Below, in pieces: positions 62,155-64,000 of a DNA stretch of 64,000 bases; the first letter of the stretch is position 1, and each line of letters begins with the position of its first letter. Source of the stretch: Fusobacterium mortiferum ATCC 9817 (GTDB lineage Bacteria; Fusobacteriota; Fusobacteriia; Fusobacteriales; Fusobacteriaceae). The notes under the pieces were generated by a model. That model was not told where the DNA came from and ran no database searches. It was given only the letters and a program-made list of their open reading frames with translations. The stretch lies in the NCBI RefSeq assembly GCF_000158195.2, contig NZ_GL987994.1, positions 120,343 through 184,342 of the forward strand, written 5' to 3'. The position numbers and the translations under genes were made by a program.

Positions 62155-63384
62155 GTGAATAAAAAAAGTATCTGGGAGGCTTATAGATTTTCTATAATCT
62201 TAATAGGAGCTATAATAATTGGAAGTTTTATAGGGGTTCATTTTGGAGAGAAAGCTAAGGTTTTAAAACCATTAGGAGATTTATTTATAAATGGAATGTT
62301 TACAATAGTTGTACCATTAGTCTTTGTAACAATTAGTAGTTCAATATCTAGTATGAGTGATATGACTAGATTAAAAAGTATATTAAAAAACCTTATTTTA
62401 GTATTTGTTTCAACAGGTGCAGTAGCTGCAGTTATTATTTTAATAATAGTAAATATTTTTCCACCAGCTCAAGGAGTTAATTTAAGTCTTACAACTGCAG
62501 AGGCACTTCAACCATTTCAAACAGGGGATCAAATTGTAAAAGCTATTACAGTTACAGATTTTCCAGAGTTAATATCTAGAAAAAATATGTTACCACTTAT
62601 ACTTTTTTCTATAGTATTTGGACTTTGCGTAAATATGGTAGGAGAGAAGGGAAAAGTAATATCTAATGGATTAGATGCTTTAGCAGAGGTATTTTTAAAA
62701 ATGATAAATCTATTGATGTACTATGCACCAATAGGATTAGGGGCATATTTTGCTGCTCTTGTTGGAGAGTATGGAAAAGAGTTATTAGGGTCATACACAA
62801 GAGCTATGATAATCTACTATCCACTTTGTTTAGTATATTTTGTAGTGATGTTCCCAATATATGGATATATATCTGCTGGAAAAGATGGAGTGAGAGCTAT
62901 GAAAAATCTAATATCTCCAGCTATTACTTCAATAGCTACTCAAAGTAGTATAGCTACCCTTCCTGTAAACTTAGATGCTGCTAAAAAAATAGGTGTGCCT
63001 AAGGATATCAGAGAGATAGTTTTACCAATAGGAGCTACTGCTCATATGGATGGAACAGTTTTTAGTTCTATTTTAAAAATCTCTTTCCTATTTGGAATTT
63101 TTAATGTTCCTTTTGAGGGAATTGGAACTTATGCAAGTGCTTTACTTCTTTCTATATTAGGGGGAGTGGTAATGTCAGGTGTTCCTGGTGGAGGACTTAT
63201 AGGGGAGATGCTAATAGTTACTATGTATGGTTTCCCAGCAGAAGCTTTCCCAATAATTGCTACTATTGGTTATCTTGTAGACCCACCAGCAACTATGATA
63301 AATGCTACTGGAGATACAGTTGCTGCTATGCTTGTTACAAGAATAGTTGAAGGAAAAGATTGGATCAAGAGAAACTTAGGATAG
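62155..63384 (+). CDS. Dicarboxylate/amino acid:cation symporter (DAACS family)
   Basis: The 409-residue membrane protein belongs to the GltP/SstT-like family with eight helices and two re-entrant loops. Family signatures are present: SSSISSMSDM near residue 60 (hairpin 1 region), SIATQSSIATLPV near residue 262, PIGATAHMDGTVF near 300 and GVPGGGLIGEMLIV near 347. I choose GTG at 62155, 7 nt after AGGAGG; the longer ATG reading overlaps dapF and lacks such a site. It may import glutamate, aspartate or a related amino acid. Co-transcription with lysA-dapF suggests a link to the aspartate/lysine pathway; the substrate is not known. Confidence 0.88.
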   Translation: MNKKSIWEAYRFSIILIGAIIIGSFIGVHFGEKAKVLKPLGDLFINGMFTIVVPLVFVTISSSISSMSDMTRLKSILKNLILVFVSTGAVAAVIILIIVNIFPPAQGVNLSLTTAEALQPFQTGDQIVKAITVTDFPELISRKNMLPLILFSIVFGLCVNMVGEKGKVISNGLDALAEVFLKMINLLMYYAPIGLGAYFAALVGEYGKELLGSYTRAMIIYYPLCLVYFVVMFPIYGYISAGKDGVRAMKNLISPAITSIATQSSIATLPVNLDAAKKIGVPKDIREIVLPIGATAHMDGTVFSSILKISFLFGIFNVPFEGIGTYASALLLSILGGVVMSGVPGGGLIGEMLIVTMYGFPAEAFPIIATIGYLVDPPATMINATGDTVAAMLVTRIVEGKDWIKRNLG

Positions 63385-63408
63385 TGTAAAGGAAAGTTAT
63401 CCTTTACA
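63385..63408 (+). terminator. Probable terminator after the DAACS symporter
   Basis: TGTAAAGGA (63385-63393), 6-nt loop, TCCTTTACA (63400-63408), directly after the stop codon. The following T run is interrupted (TTATCTTTT), so it is a weaker case. Confidence 0.6.
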
Positions 63409-63473
63409 TTATCTTTTAATTGTGGTATATTTTTATTTAATAACTAAGTATTCATAAACATAGGGGGGATTTT

Positions 63474-64000
63474 ATGAATTTTATTTTTATATCACCAAAC
63501 TTTCCAAAAAGTTATTGGAATTTTTGTAGAGGATTAAAAAATAATGGAGTTAACACTCTAGGAATAGGAGATGCTGATTATGACTTTTTAAGTGATGAGT
63601 TAAAAGAATCATTAAATGAGTATTATAAAGTGTCTTCTTTAGAAAACTATGATGAAGTGTACAGAGCTTGTGCTTATTTTGCTTTTAAGTATGGAAAAAT
63701 TGATTGGTTAGAATCAAATAATGAATACTGGTTATTAAGAGATGCACAACTTCGTACAGATTTTAATATTACATCTGGTTTAAAAAATGATAAGATAGCT
63801 GGAATAAAATATAAGAGTAAAATGAAAGAGTTTTATGAAAAAGCTGGAGTTAAAACAGCTAGGTACCATATGGTTTCAACTTTTGAAGAGGGGAAAAAAT
63901 TTACTGATATGGTAGGATTTCCAGTTGTAGTAAAACCTAATAATGGAGTTGGAGCAGCAGCTACTTATAAATTAAGAGATGAAGGAGAGATGAAATTTTT
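63474..64000 (+). CDS. ATP-grasp family protein, N-terminal part (runs off the window)
   Basis: An ORF begins at ATG 63474, behind AGGGGGGAT, and stays open to the window edge (175 residues). It begins MNFIFISPNFPKSYWNFCRG and continues with a pre-ATP-grasp domain. After an alpha-helical region it has KSKMKEFYEKAGVKTARYHMV and FPVVVKPNNGVGAAATYKL, the start of an ATP-grasp nucleotide-binding fold as in carbamoyl-phosphate-synthetase-like or amino-acid ligases. Substrate cannot be told. It sits about 90 nt after the symporter and after the hairpin, so it is probably a separate transcript. Confidence 0.85.
   Translation, partial: MNFIFISPNFPKSYWNFCRGLKNNGVNTLGIGDADYDFLSDELKESLNEYYKVSSLENYDEVYRACAYFAFKYGKIDWLESNNEYWLLRDAQLRTDFNITSGLKNDKIAGIKYKSKMKEFYEKAGVKTARYHMVSTFEEGKKFTDMVGFPVVVKPNNGVGAAATYKLRDEGEMKF

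Noticed and set aside
1-64000. CRISPR arrays, rRNA genes, toxin-antitoxin pairs
   Set aside because: No regularly spaced repeats, no rRNA-like stretches and no recognisable toxin or antitoxin genes were seen on either strand.

Overview
The window is chromosomal DNA from a low-GC anaerobe, most likely a Fusobacterium. The pointers are very AT-rich DNA with AGGAGG-type ribosome binding sites, a complete methylaspartate glutamate-fermentation operon, a MalH/GlvA-type GH4 enzyme, and lysA plus dapF, which imply meso-diaminopimelate. The mix of sugar use and glutamate fermentation suggests the F. mortiferum / varium / ulcerans side of the genus. That placement is inference; there is no rRNA in the window.

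Layout. 1-677: the frameshifted 3' end of an IS110-type transposase, facing a promoter, a 24-codon leader ORF with six tandem Asn codons, and mutually exclusive hairpins on the other strand. 678-2064: metK under a SAM-I riboswitch. 2068-10406 (minus): glutamate mutase (glmS, glmL, glmE), methylaspartate ammonia-lyase, citramalate/citrate lyase (citD, citE, citF) and a SatP-type acetate transporter. 10696-26450 (plus): rimP, nusA, an rnpM-ylxQ fusion, infB, rbfA, recJ, tig, clpP, clpX, lon, engB, valS and a small unknown gene. 26520-33796: a HAD phosphatase, a LysR regulator, gmhA, galE, a membrane protein, a small secreted protein, recA, nagA and tRNA-Leu. 33860-39274: biotin operon bioB-D-A-F-G-C. 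39341-40459 (minus): a Rep_3-like winged-helix protein. 40700-43632: a cellobiose-class PTS (IIA, IIC, IIB) with a glycosylasparaginase inserted. 43702-46641: an M20 peptidase, cutC and a HAD phosphatase. 46876-49045: hslU without hslV, and a GntR regulator. 49290-55661 (minus): PTS EIICB, a GH38 alpha-mannosidase, an RpiR regulator and a GH4 glucosidase. 55790-59422 (plus): CdaR, a GntP permease and glycerate kinase. 59444-63384: a lysine riboswitch, lysA, dapF and a DAACS symporter. 63474-64000: the start of an ATP-grasp protein.

How the genes work together. The minus-strand operon at 2-10 kb would take glutamate through 3-methylaspartate, mesaconate and citramalate to acetate and pyruvate; only mesaconase is missing here. 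The PTS at 40-43 kb looks like an importer of glycosylated asparagine (GlcNAc-Asn or similar), with the hydrolase in the same operon and nagA 8 kb away. The PTS/GH38/GH4 operon and the glycerate operon are divergent and share one -35 hexamer. I propose that together they use mannosyl- or glucosyl-glycerate. These two sugar loci and the orphaned Asn leader are the most unusual parts of the window.
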